Below are positions 7,498 to 15,859 of a DNA stretch of 15,888 bases, in pieces. Positions within the stretch are counted from its first letter, which is position 1, and each line of letters opens with the position of its first letter. The notes beneath the pieces are model-generated. The model was not told the DNA's origin. It made no database searches and was given only the letters and a program-made list of their open reading frames with translations. The translations under genes were made by a program, and so were the position numbers. The stretch is from Rikenellaceae bacterium (GTDB lineage Bacteria > Bacteroidota > Bacteroidia > Bacteroidales > UBA932): the NCBI GenBank assembly GCA_900767405.1, contig CAAFZB010000004.1, forward strand, positions 1-15,888, read 5' to 3'.

Positions 7498-10400
7498 ATG
7501 AAAAGATTTGTAAAATGTCTTTTTTCTGCAATGGCTGTCGTTATTATGACGGCGACGACTTTTGCACAGGACAGGACAGTGACCGGAACGGTTTCCGCCA
7601 CCAACGGTGAAGCTCTCATCGGAGCCGGTGTCGTAATCAAGGGAACCACCAACGGTACTGTAACCGACCTTGACGGCCGGTTCTCCCTGTCGGTTCCTGC
7701 AAATGCGGTTTTGCAATTCACCAGTGTCGGTTACAAGACCCTGGACGTCAAAATCGGAAACAAAAGCAAGATAGACGTTATTCTGGAGGATGACGCCCAG
7801 CTTCTTGAGGAGGCTGTAGCCATCGGCTATGCCAATCAGAGCAAGCTCACCCTTACAGGTTCGGTAGCATCGACCTCGGGCCGTGAACTTGTGAAGAACT
7901 CTTCGGTCAACCTTTCGCAGGGTCTGGCCGGACGTCTTTCCGGTGTCATCATCAACAACCGTTCGGGTGAACCGGGTCGTGACGACGCGACAATGTTCAT
8001 CCGCGGACGCAGTACCTTCGGAAACAACAGCCCTCTTATCATCATCGACGGCATAGAGGGACGTGAAGAGGAGTTCTCCCGCCTGACCGGTGAGGAAATC
8101 GAGTCTGTAAACGTGCTTAAGGATGCATCTGCAGCCATCTACGGAGCGCGTTCCGCCAACGGCGTAATTCTGGTTACAACCAAGCGGGGCAAATTCAACG
8201 AGGCTCCCAACATCACTTTCAACTATGATCTGGGTCTGCAGCAGCCAACCCGCCTTGTAGAGATGGCGGATGCGGTGCTCTACACCAACGCCTACAATGA
8301 TGAACTTGCCATAACAGGTGCAGCTCCCAAATACAACCAGACACAGCTGGACCTCTATGCAAGCGGTGCTGATCCGATACTTTATCCCAATACGAATTAC
8401 TTCAAGGAGATTATCAAACCTGTTTCCCAGCAGCACAAGTACGGTGTAAGCATTGACGGCGGCGGGGACAGGGTCGGTTACTTCGTTCAGTTCAACGGAC
8501 AGTATCAGGACGGTATCTATGTTAAGTCGGCTACCAATTATCAGCAGTATAACGTACGCTCCAACATTGACATCAAGGTTACCGACAACTTCAAGCTGGG
8601 TGTGAATCTCAATGTGCGCCAGCAGCACAAGAACTACTCAGCCTTCCCTTCAGACGCTTACGGTATCTTCTATATCGCAACCCGTCTTAAGCCTACAGGT
8701 GCCGCCTATTACCCTAACGGAAAGATACGCGGAGGTACCAACCCTGCCGTTATGGTACAGGACATCACAGGTTATGACCGCAGTATCATCAATACCATCA
8801 ACGCAACTCTCACGGCCGACATAGACCTCAAGAAGATTACTCCAGGTCTTAAGATAAACGGAAGTTTTGCGTATGACGTGAACAACAATTTCAAAAAGAA
8901 CTTCCAGAAGAACTGGAAGTACTGGTCATACGACGAGATTACCGAGCTGTACACAGAGCACACGATGTCCTATTGGTCTTCTCCTACCCTTCACGAGTAT
9001 CTGACCCGTACCAACACCTGGACAGCCAACGTGAACCTCAACTATGACCGTGATTTCAACGGGCATCACGTAACTGCTCTGCTGGGTTATGAACAGCACG
9101 CTTACCGCCGCGACTACTTCTCTGCCGGCATCAACTCTTTCGCATCCGACATTCTCGACGAATTCTTTGCCGGAAGTGCCGACAAGAGCTGGTATTCGAT
9201 CAACGGAAATGCCAAGGAAACCGCGCGTCTTTCATTCTTCGGACGTTTGGGCTATGACTACAAGAGCAAGTACCTCTTCCAGTTCATCGCCCGCTATGAT
9301 GGTTCCGAGAATTTCGCCAAGGGACACCGCTGGGGTTTCTTCCCCGGTGCTTCCGCCGGTTGGCGCATCAGCGAGGAGTCCTTCGTCAAGGACAATGCTC
9401 CCTGGATACAGAACCTCAAGCTCCGTCTGTCCTATGGCGAGCAGGGCAATGACCAGATTGACCCGTTCCAGTATATGACGACCTACGAATATGCAACCGG
9501 TGTCTCATATTGGATGCGCATAGACAACAAGGACATATCTTCGATCGTTCCCGGTACCATTCCCAACGAGAACGTTACCTGGGAAGTTGCAAAGACCTGG
9601 AACGTGGGTCTTGACGGAAATATCTTCAACGGAAAGTTCTCCTGGGAGTTGGAATACTTCCATACCCGCCGTTCGAACATCCTCTGTACCCGTAACGCCT
9701 CCATACCTTATTACACAGGCCTTACCAGCAATCTCCCCGACGAGAACATAGGTATAGTGACCAACCAGGGCGTCGAGATCCAGCTCTCTCACGAGAACCG
9801 TGTAGCCAACGGCGATTTCATCTACCGTATCAACGGTAACTTCCTGTATGCGAAGAACCGTGTGGAGTATATGGATGAAACTCCGTGGGGCGCCGGCCAC
9901 GAATATATGAACCAGACAGGCCACCCTATGGGAGCCGGGCTCTATTACCAGGTTGAGGGCATCAACAAGACACAGACCGACATCGACGGCCATCCCCAGA
10001 TGTCCGGCGCAACGCTTGGAGATTTCTACTTCAAGGACCTGGACGGCGATGGCAAGATTACGACTTATGACCGTCTGCGTTGCGATATGACCACTGTCCC
10101 CGAGATCGTCTTCGGTTTGAGCGGAAACTTCCAGTGGAAGAACCTCGACTTCTCGATCCTGTTCCAGGGACAGGCCAGAGCCCGTTTCTACTACGCTCCC
10201 CAGGTGGATCCCGTTTCATACAACGTGGAGGCCAATGCAGCAAGGAACGCGTGGACCCTCAAGAACACGGAATCCAATTATCCCAGACTCGGATCCAACG
10301 TTTCAAACGGAGGTACCACCTCTTCTTCGTTCTATTACAGGAACGCCGATTTCGTCCGTCTGAAGAACGTCGAAATAGGATATACCTTCCCTCACAAGAT

Positions 10401-10566
10401 GTTCGGAGAAAAAGTGCCCATCAAGGGAATCAGGATTTATGCCGGAGGTTACAACCTCTTCACCCTTTCCGAGCTTAAGACCATTGATCCCGAGTCCAAC
10501 GACGGGTCTGCGCAGACCTATCCTCAGACCAGGATCTTCAACTTCGGTGCAAAGCTTATGTTCTAA
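7498..10566 (+). CDS. SusC/RagA-type TonB-dependent outer-membrane transporter, copy 2
   Basis: A 1022-residue paralogue of the first SusC, starting 21 bp after the first SusD stop with no terminator between them. The signal peptide runs to Ala23 (TTFA, then Gln24). Domain order is the carboxypeptidase-regulatory-like domain (about 26-105), plug (about 110-230), then barrel ending in FNFGAKLMF. The calcium-loop motif D847-L-D-G-D-G is kept. It lacks an STN domain. The region 318-326 reads SIDGGGDRV, the usual SusC form, unlike copy 1. The two transporters probably handle related but not identical ligands, each with its own SusD. Minus-strand open frames across this gene and its upstream junction are coding shadows. 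Confidence 0.97.
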   Translation: MKRFVKCLFSAMAVVIMTATTFAQDRTVTGTVSATNGEALIGAGVVIKGTTNGTVTDLDGRFSLSVPANAVLQFTSVGYKTLDVKIGNKSKIDVILEDDAQLLEEAVAIGYANQSKLTLTGSVASTSGRELVKNSSVNLSQGLAGRLSGVIINNRSGEPGRDDATMFIRGRSTFGNNSPLIIIDGIEGREEEFSRLTGEEIESVNVLKDASAAIYGARSANGVILVTTKRGKFNEAPNITFNYDLGLQQPTRLVEMADAVLYTNAYNDELAITGAAPKYNQTQLDLYASGADPILYPNTNYFKEIIKPVSQQHKYGVSIDGGGDRVGYFVQFNGQYQDGIYVKSATNYQQYNVRSNIDIKVTDNFKLGVNLNVRQQHKNYSAFPSDAYGIFYIATRLKPTGAAYYPNGKIRGGTNPAVMVQDITGYDRSIINTINATLTADIDLKKITPGLKINGSFAYDVNNNFKKNFQKNWKYWSYDEITELYTEHTMSYWSSPTLHEYLTRTNTWTANVNLNYDRDFNGHHVTALLGYEQHAYRRDYFSAGINSFASDILDEFFAGSADKSWYSINGNAKETARLSFFGRLGYDYKSKYLFQFIARYDGSENFAKGHRWGFFPGASAGWRISEESFVKDNAPWIQNLKLRLSYGEQGNDQIDPFQYMTTYEYATGVSYWMRIDNKDISSIVPGTIPNENVTWEVAKTWNVGLDGNIFNGKFSWELEYFHTRRSNILCTRNASIPYYTGLTSNLPDENIGIVTNQGVEIQLSHENRVANGDFIYRINGNFLYAKNRVEYMDETPWGAGHEYMNQTGHPMGAGLYYQVEGINKTQTDIDGHPQMSGATLGDFYFKDLDGDGKITTYDRLRCDMTTVPEIVFGLSGNFQWKNLDFSILFQGQARARFYYAPQVDPVSYNVEANAARNAWTLKNTESNYPRLGSNVSNGGTTSSSFYYRNADFVRLKNVEIGYTFPHKMFGEKVPIKGIRIYAGGYNLFTLSELKTIDPESNDGSAQTYPQTRIFNFGAKLMF

Positions 10567-10570
10567 TCAA

Positions 10571-10576
10571 AGGAGG
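10571..10576 (+). promoter_or_regulatory. Strong Shine-Dalgarno site that decides the second SusD start
   Basis: AGGAGG lies 8 bp before the ATG at 10585 but only 2 bp before the ATG at 10579, so 10585 is the better start. Purine-rich Shine-Dalgarno sites are not commonly used in Bacteroidota, which makes this one noticeable. The first SusD has only the weaker GGAGAA at the matching place. Confidence 0.5.
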
Positions 10577-10584
10577 AGATGAAT

Positions 10585-12684
10585 ATGAAGAAATTTTATA
10601 TAGCAATACTTATCTGCACAGCTCTTCTGAGTTCCTGCAAGAAAGATTTTCTTGACAAGACTCCTCTTGACAAACTGTCCGAGGAAGCTGTTTTCAACAG
10701 TGACGCCCTTGCCGAGAACTACGTCAACTCTCTGTATGTCGTATTGCCGGATCCTTTCCAGGAAGGCAATATAAGTGCAATCACAGATGAAGGATTCTTC
10801 CGTTACGGCGGAACTTCGACACGTTACATCCTGTCGGGTACAATGACTCCCGACAACATCCTTCCCATCGCCGAAGGCGGTCAGGCCCACGATACCCGTA
10901 CCACCACGCTCAACATATGGAACCGTACCTACGAGTGGATCTATATGATGAATACCTTTATCAAAAAGGTCGAGGCGGGGACCAAGATGTCGGCAGATGC
11001 TTCCAAGAGGCTTCTTGGTGAGGTATATTTCCTCCGTGCCTGGTCATACTACAACCTTATCCAGCGTTACGGCGGCGTGCCTATAATTACGAAGGTGTAC
11101 ACGCTTACCGATGAGTACGACGTTACCCGCGACAAGTTCGACGATTGCGTCGATTTCATTCTCGAAGACCTTGAAAAGGCCGAGCAGATGGTACCTACGA
11201 AAGACAACTGTCTTCTGGGCCGTATAAACAAGGATATCGTTCTCGCCCTGCGCTGCCGTGTCACGATGCTGTCGGCGTCGGCATTCTTCAATGACCCCGC
11301 CTATGCCAAGGGTGACATAATTCACGGAGCGTACGATTACAAGGGAAAGTGGCAGCGTGCCTACGATGCCGCCAAGGCAATTGTAAACCGTGCCGACGTT
11401 GACGGAGCCTATGCTCTGGCCGAAACCTATGAGGGTATTTGGAACAATATCTACTCGAAGGAGGTGATCTGGGGCAAGTTCTTCGTTTCAAACGCCGATG
11501 CCACCACCAATTATGCAAAGAAGGCGCAACTGCTTTACTCGAACGTGTATTTCAACGGTTGGACGTCGCTCAATCCTACCCAGGCTTTCATCAAGGACGT
11601 AGAGATGCGCAACGGCAAGAAGTTCTTCGAGGAAGGCTCCGGTTATGATCCCGAGCATCCTTATGCCAACCGTGACCCCCGCCTTTACAAGATCGTAGGT
11701 TTCCCGTTCAGCTATTATCAGAATACCGAAGCCGGGAAAACCAATGCCGAACTCCCTCAGGGTTTCGTGTTCGGCCCTTCATACAAGGGAGATCCCGACA
11801 AGGGTTATCCTTCATACAAGGAACTCAACGGCGTAGCAAAACAGGGCTATCCCGAGAACCAGTTGCAGATTTATCTGCTGTTCGACGGTATGGACCGTTC
11901 GGACTTTGCCGAGGGTAAGAAATATCCCGACTACACCAAGAAGGCGGTTCACCTCTGGGATGCATCCAACCATACCGGATGTGAACTCAACAAGTGGTAT
12001 ATCCCCACTTCTCCCATCACGGAGTCGGAAGTCGGTTCTCTGCTTTATCCCTGGTTCCGTCTTGGCGAAATGTACCTCAATCTTGCCGAATGCGCCTATA
12101 TGCTGGGCGGCAAGGAAAATGAGTGCCGCGAATACATCAACAAGGTTCGCCGTCGTCCCGACGTGATGATGCCCGACGTTACCGAGAGCGGAGAAAACCT
12201 CTGGGACCGTCTGATGAACGAACGCCGCGTCGAGCTCTCTTTCGAATTCATCCGCTATTTCGACCTTCGCCGATGGAAGCTTGCCGAAAAGTACGAGAAC
12301 GTTCCTCTTGCAGGAATGCTTCCTATGGTGCTCCAGAAAGGCAGCAAGCAGGATACGCTGTTCAGGGTTGTGCGCCTGTATGACGAAACTAAGAATCATA
12401 CCAACTATTACTGGCCCAACACCGATGCCAGCAAGACGTACACCTATGCTACGGTTACTCCTGCCGGCGACAGGGACGGTAAGCCTATCGAATATATCAT
12501 AAAGGAAAAATGGCTGGGCAAGGAATATACCCTGGATTATGGAGACTGTCCCTTGAACGTTTCTCCTACTCCCAAATATTTCCCCTTCCGCGGTGGAGTA
12601 TATCCCAATTACCTGATGCCGATTCCCCGCTCGGAAATAACCAAGAGTCACGGACAGATAGAACAGAATCCCGGATATGAATAG
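10585..12684 (+). CDS. SusD/RagB-family surface glycan-binding lipoprotein, copy 2
   Basis: A 699-residue paralogue of the first SusD, using the ATG at 10585 that follows AGGAGG at the correct spacing; 10579 is a possible alternative adding two residues. The signal peptide ends in the lipobox LSSC with Cys18, followed by Lys-Lys-Asp, compatible with surface export. It shares TPLDKLSE, ISAITDEGFFRYGGTSTRY, the TPR motif LGEVYFLRAWSYYNLIQRYG and the C-terminal YPNYLMPIPRSEI with copy 1. A short segment (PSYKGDPDKGYPSYKEL, about 11780-11830) differs in length and sequence from copy 1 and is a candidate ligand-facing or SusC-facing loop. Its last 8 bases overlap the start of the next gene, which suggests translational coupling. 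Confidence 0.95.
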   Translation: MKKFYIAILICTALLSSCKKDFLDKTPLDKLSEEAVFNSDALAENYVNSLYVVLPDPFQEGNISAITDEGFFRYGGTSTRYILSGTMTPDNILPIAEGGQAHDTRTTTLNIWNRTYEWIYMMNTFIKKVEAGTKMSADASKRLLGEVYFLRAWSYYNLIQRYGGVPIITKVYTLTDEYDVTRDKFDDCVDFILEDLEKAEQMVPTKDNCLLGRINKDIVLALRCRVTMLSASAFFNDPAYAKGDIIHGAYDYKGKWQRAYDAAKAIVNRADVDGAYALAETYEGIWNNIYSKEVIWGKFFVSNADATTNYAKKAQLLYSNVYFNGWTSLNPTQAFIKDVEMRNGKKFFEEGSGYDPEHPYANRDPRLYKIVGFPFSYYQNTEAGKTNAELPQGFVFGPSYKGDPDKGYPSYKELNGVAKQGYPENQLQIYLLFDGMDRSDFAEGKKYPDYTKKAVHLWDASNHTGCELNKWYIPTSPITESEVGSLLYPWFRLGEMYLNLAECAYMLGGKENECREYINKVRRRPDVMMPDVTESGENLWDRLMNERRVELSFEFIRYFDLRRWKLAEKYENVPLAGMLPMVLQKGSKQDTLFRVVRLYDETKNHTNYYWPNTDASKTYTYATVTPAGDRDGKPIEYIIKEKWLGKEYTLDYGDCPLNVSPTPKYFPFRGGVYPNYLMPIPRSEITKSHGQIEQNPGYE

Positions 12685-15600
12685 GATTTTCTCAATACTT
12701 TTTTGCATAGGTGTGGCGCTGAATCTCAGCGCTGCACCCTTGCGCTTTAATTTCGGGTCGGCAGATATCACCCCTCTCGAGGAGGATCATACAATGCTTG
12801 CCGGTTTTGCCGCGCGCAACAATCTTCACGATGGAGTGCATACTCCTTTGAAGGCCGGATGCGTAGTATTTTCTGACGGAAACAGGAAGGTTTGTCTTGT
12901 GTCTATGGATATGATGGAAATCGCCCCCGTCCTTGCCGACGAGCTGCGCGACAGTATCCAGGCCCGTACCGGAATAGGCAGGGACAATATCCTTCTCCAC
13001 TGCATACATACCCATAGCTCTCCCCGCGTCGGAGGACGCTGGATAGAGGAATGTGCCGCAAACAGACCCTTCTATCTGCGCTTCAAGAAAACGATCATAA
13101 ATCTGGCTGTCTCTACGATAAATGATGAAGACGGCTTCAGGCCGTTCAAAGTCGAGACAGGCAAATGCACTACTTCCATAAGCGGAAACCGTTGTGAGAA
13201 GGAAGGCCCTGTAGACCGTGACGTGTATGCGGTACGCTTCCTTGACAGGAAAGGCAATCCGATATGCGCATTTATCAATCTTGCCTGCCATCCCGTATGT
13301 ATGGGACCCCGCAGTTATCTGGCCGGAGCCGACTATTCCGGCGTAGCGCGCCAGATAATTTCAAAGGAATGGGGATGTGAAGTGTTCCAGCTCAGCGGAG
13401 CGCAAGGCAATCTTGACCCGGCGGAAGGTCCGAAGACTTTCGAATATGCCGAGCAGTGCGGACGTTCGCTTGCCGACTCCCTTTCGACCATAACATTCGC
13501 TCCTTTCGAAATGGACGGGACACTTTCCCTCTCGACGAACGTTACAAGGCTTCCGTTCAGGATTCCCGAAGTTACGGCAGACGAGATACACAAGCTTGCT
13601 CAGTCGCTTAAGAAGGAATACGCCACGTCTTTCCCCCGTTTCGTGGATGATGTAGACGGGTGGGAGAAGCAGATGATCGATGAACTCGGCCCTGACGCCG
13701 TAATCAGATCTCTCGACGTGAATATGACGGGTCTGAACTTAGGCGGACTTGTCTTCGTTTTCAGTCAGGGTGAGGCTTTCTGCGAATATCAGACAGGCCT
13801 CAGGACGGCTTTCCCGGACAAGACGGTGATTTTTGCCGGCTATACCAACGGGCAGAGCGCATACATTCCTTCTGCCCGGGCATTCGAAGTGCGCAAAGGC
13901 TATGAATATGAACTCGAGCAGGATTTCGTATATGTGAAGAGGCCTTATCCTCTTTCTGAGCAGATGCCTCAGGCCTTCCAGGAGGGTCTGGTGAAGACTG
14001 CCGCCATGGTGGCCGGAGCTCCGCGCTACGATATCATTCCCGCTCCGCTCAAACTGACTGCCCGCAGCGGGGAATTCCGTCTTGGAAAGAGGATGCGCGT
14101 TGCCGCTTCTCCACAGTTCGCCGGAATTGCCGATGACTTCCGCGCCCGTATGGGTGAGGTCGGAGGTTTCCGCCTGAGAGGCTCCCGCCGCATATTCGGA
14201 AGGGGAGTGGAACTCGTCAAGGTGGACGGACTTGCCCCGGAGGCATACCGTCTCAGGGTTACGAAGAAAAAAGTGACTGTGGAGGCATCGGACTATGCCG
14301 GGGCCTTCTACGGTCTCCAGACTTTCTGTCAGCTGCTTCCCGCCGAGGTGTATTCCGCCTCTGAAGTTACCGGTGTGCAATGGACGGCACCGTGCTGTGA
14401 GATAGAGGATTCTCCCCGTTTTGCCTACAGGGGTATGCTCCTTGACTGCGGCCGTTATTTTTATCCTAAGGAAGAGGTGAAGAAGTTCATCGACCTTATG
14501 GCTATGCATAAGATGAATTACCTGCAGTGGCATCTGACCGAGGATCAGGGCTGGCGGATAGAGATAAAGAAATATCCCCGCCTTACCGATGTCGGTGCCT
14601 TCCGCAAGGAAACCTCGGGATACGACAATGTTGGGGACGGAAAGCCCCACGGAGGTTTCTATACCCAGGACGACGTCAGGGAGATTGTGGAATATGCGCG
14701 CCGCCGTGCGGTGACCATCATACCCGAGATAGAACTTCCCGGACATTCCTCTGCGGCCATTGCCGCCTATCCCGAACTGTCCTGCACGCCCGACGAACCC
14801 AAGGAAGTGGTAACCTCGTGGGGTGTAAAGGAAGATGTCTATTGCCCCAGGCCCGAGACTTTCGCGTTCCTAGAAGACGTGTTTTCCGAACTTTTCGACC
14901 TGTTCCCGTCGCCTTACTACCATTTCGGCGGGGACGAATGTCCAAAGACAGCCTGGCGTAACAGCGAATACTGCAAGACCTTTGCGCGTGAGAACGGACT
15001 CGACAGCGTCGACGACATACAGGATTATTTCGTGGCGCATTTCGACAACTTCCTGCGCCGGCACGGAAAGACCGTGATAGGATGGGACGAGATACTTGAC
15101 GGAAAGGCGACCGAATCGACGGTCGTAATGTCATATCGTGGTCACAAGCCGGCTTCCAGGGCTTTGGATAAAGGGATGAAGACGATTCTCTGTCCAAACC
15201 GCTGGTGCTACTTCGACTACCAGCAGCAGGAGATAGAGGACAAACCCTCGAATCAGCATCTTTTCATTACCCTGCGCAAAGCCTACAACTGGAGGCTGGA
15301 GAGTCAGATAGATTCCGCAATTCTTGCAAAAGGCGGTGACGGTCTGCTGGGCCTGCAGGCCTGCGTATGGGGCGAACATATCCCCGACGTCGCAAAACTT
15401 CAGCTCCAGACTTATCCGCGTGAGGCTGCCATAGCCGAGACTTCCTGGTCTGCGACAGCCAACCGTGACTGGAACAATTTCAAGACGAGGATGCCCAAGG
15501 AACTAAGGCGTATGGGATTTGCGGGTGTCAATTTCAGTGATGCCTTCAATAACGTGATAGTCAATATGGACCTTGAATCGGACTATCCCAGGAGCGTCGA

Positions 15601-15778
15601 ACTGGAAATAGACAATCTCTGTGCGGTCATACGTTACACGACCGACGGCAGCGAACCCGATGCCGCATCGGCGATTGCCCCTTCCAGCATACGCGTAGAA
15701 AAGGGCGGGACCATCAAGGCACGCGGTTTCCTTTGCGATGGAACTCCCGTCGGAGAAACAATGACAAGAACTTTCTGA
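12677..15778 (+). CDS. Secreted fusion: neutral-ceramidase-like domain + GH20 beta-N-acetylhexosaminidase
   Basis: 1033 residues. Residues 1-19 are a type I signal peptide (cleavage after LSA), so the protein is exported; no lipobox is in place. Residues about 22-447 match the neutral/alkaline ceramidase N-terminal family: HTHSSP gives His111/His113, CHPV gives His205, SQGEAF gives Glu366, and AGYTNGQSAY gives Tyr396, which correspond to the zinc ligands of known neutral ceramidases. The serine-nucleophile motif is instead GNLDP, with Asp247. The usual ceramidase C-terminal domain is absent. Residues about 450-578 are the GH20b domain and about 581-925 the GH20 barrel, with substrate arginine R593 (LLDCGRYF), the catalytic pair Asp753-Glu754 in HFGGDECP, and GWDEIL (802-807). 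Residues about 970-1033 (IRYTTDGSEP) form a chitobiase-type C-terminal beta-sandwich. GH20 enzymes release terminal GlcNAc or GalNAc by substrate-assisted catalysis. The start overlaps the SusD stop by 8 bp (ATGAATAG). GH20 is secure; the activity of the first domain is not. Confidence 0.93.
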   Translation: MNRIFSILFCIGVALNLSAAPLRFNFGSADITPLEEDHTMLAGFAARNNLHDGVHTPLKAGCVVFSDGNRKVCLVSMDMMEIAPVLADELRDSIQARTGIGRDNILLHCIHTHSSPRVGGRWIEECAANRPFYLRFKKTIINLAVSTINDEDGFRPFKVETGKCTTSISGNRCEKEGPVDRDVYAVRFLDRKGNPICAFINLACHPVCMGPRSYLAGADYSGVARQIISKEWGCEVFQLSGAQGNLDPAEGPKTFEYAEQCGRSLADSLSTITFAPFEMDGTLSLSTNVTRLPFRIPEVTADEIHKLAQSLKKEYATSFPRFVDDVDGWEKQMIDELGPDAVIRSLDVNMTGLNLGGLVFVFSQGEAFCEYQTGLRTAFPDKTVIFAGYTNGQSAYIPSARAFEVRKGYEYELEQDFVYVKRPYPLSEQMPQAFQEGLVKTAAMVAGAPRYDIIPAPLKLTARSGEFRLGKRMRVAASPQFAGIADDFRARMGEVGGFRLRGSRRIFGRGVELVKVDGLAPEAYRLRVTKKKVTVEASDYAGAFYGLQTFCQLLPAEVYSASEVTGVQWTAPCCEIEDSPRFAYRGMLLDCGRYFYPKEEVKKFIDLMAMHKMNYLQWHLTEDQGWRIEIKKYPRLTDVGAFRKETSGYDNVGDGKPHGGFYTQDDVREIVEYARRRAVTIIPEIELPGHSSAAIAAYPELSCTPDEPKEVVTSWGVKEDVYCPRPETFAFLEDVFSELFDLFPSPYYHFGGDECPKTAWRNSEYCKTFARENGLDSVDDIQDYFVAHFDNFLRRHGKTVIGWDEILDGKATESTVVMSYRGHKPASRALDKGMKTILCPNRWCYFDYQQQEIEDKPSNQHLFITLRKAYNWRLESQIDSAILAKGGDGLLGLQACVWGEHIPDVAKLQLQTYPREAAIAETSWSATANRDWNNFKTRMPKELRRMGFAGVNFSDAFNNVIVNMDLESDYPRSVELEIDNLCAVIRYTTDGSEPDAASAIAPSSIRVEKGGTIKARGFLCDGTPVGETMTRTF

Positions 15779-15779
15779 T

Positions 15780-15859
15780 ATGGTAAAACGAATTATCATA
15801 TTGCTCTTTTCTGCCTTTGCAGTTCTGTCCTGTACCGTTAAAACCGAGGACCGGACAGT
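15780..15859 (+). CDS. Start of a lipoprotein gene, truncated at the contig end
   Basis: The ATG at 15780 lies 1 bp after the stop of the fusion enzyme, in the same operon. The genuine part encodes about 26 residues: a signal peptide ending in the lipobox VLSC with Cys18, then TVKTEDRT, whose Glu-Asp near the cysteine resembles a surface-export signal. Function is unknown; in this position further glycosidases, sulfatases or surface glycan-binding proteins are common. The codons after 15859 come from sequencing adapter and must not be translated. Confidence 0.7.

Larger units (their letters stand above)
7498..12684 (+). repeat. Tandem duplication, unit 2 (susC-susD)
   Basis: Second copy of the susC-susD unit, starting 5187 bp after the first. 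Identical nucleotide blocks shared with unit 1 include 8116-8147 (32 bp) and 9736-9764 (29 bp). Divergence is concentrated in the signal peptides, the SusC 318-326 segment and a SusD segment around 11761-11850. Confidence 0.85.

Noticed and set aside
7249..8628. Long minus-strand open frame (459 codons) across the susD1/susC2 junction
   Set aside because: It runs antisense to two strongly recognizable genes, shows no family motifs, and similar shadows occur over the other copy (3811-4806, 2776-3168). It follows from codon bias on the plus strand.
12677..12740. Lipobox at Cys10 of the fusion enzyme
   Set aside because: Cys10 sits inside the hydrophobic core of the signal peptide; the better cleavage site is LSA at residues 17-19, a type I site.
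13990..14050. Artificial fusion of two genes by a missed stop or frameshift at the domain junction
   Set aside because: The frame is continuous, no signal peptide or start context precedes the GH20 half, and the linker joins both domains at their natural boundaries. Read-level checking would still be worthwhile.
13739..14746. Minus-strand open frame of 335 codons inside the fusion enzyme
   Set aside because: It lies opposite conserved ceramidase-like and GH20 motifs, and no plausible product was seen.
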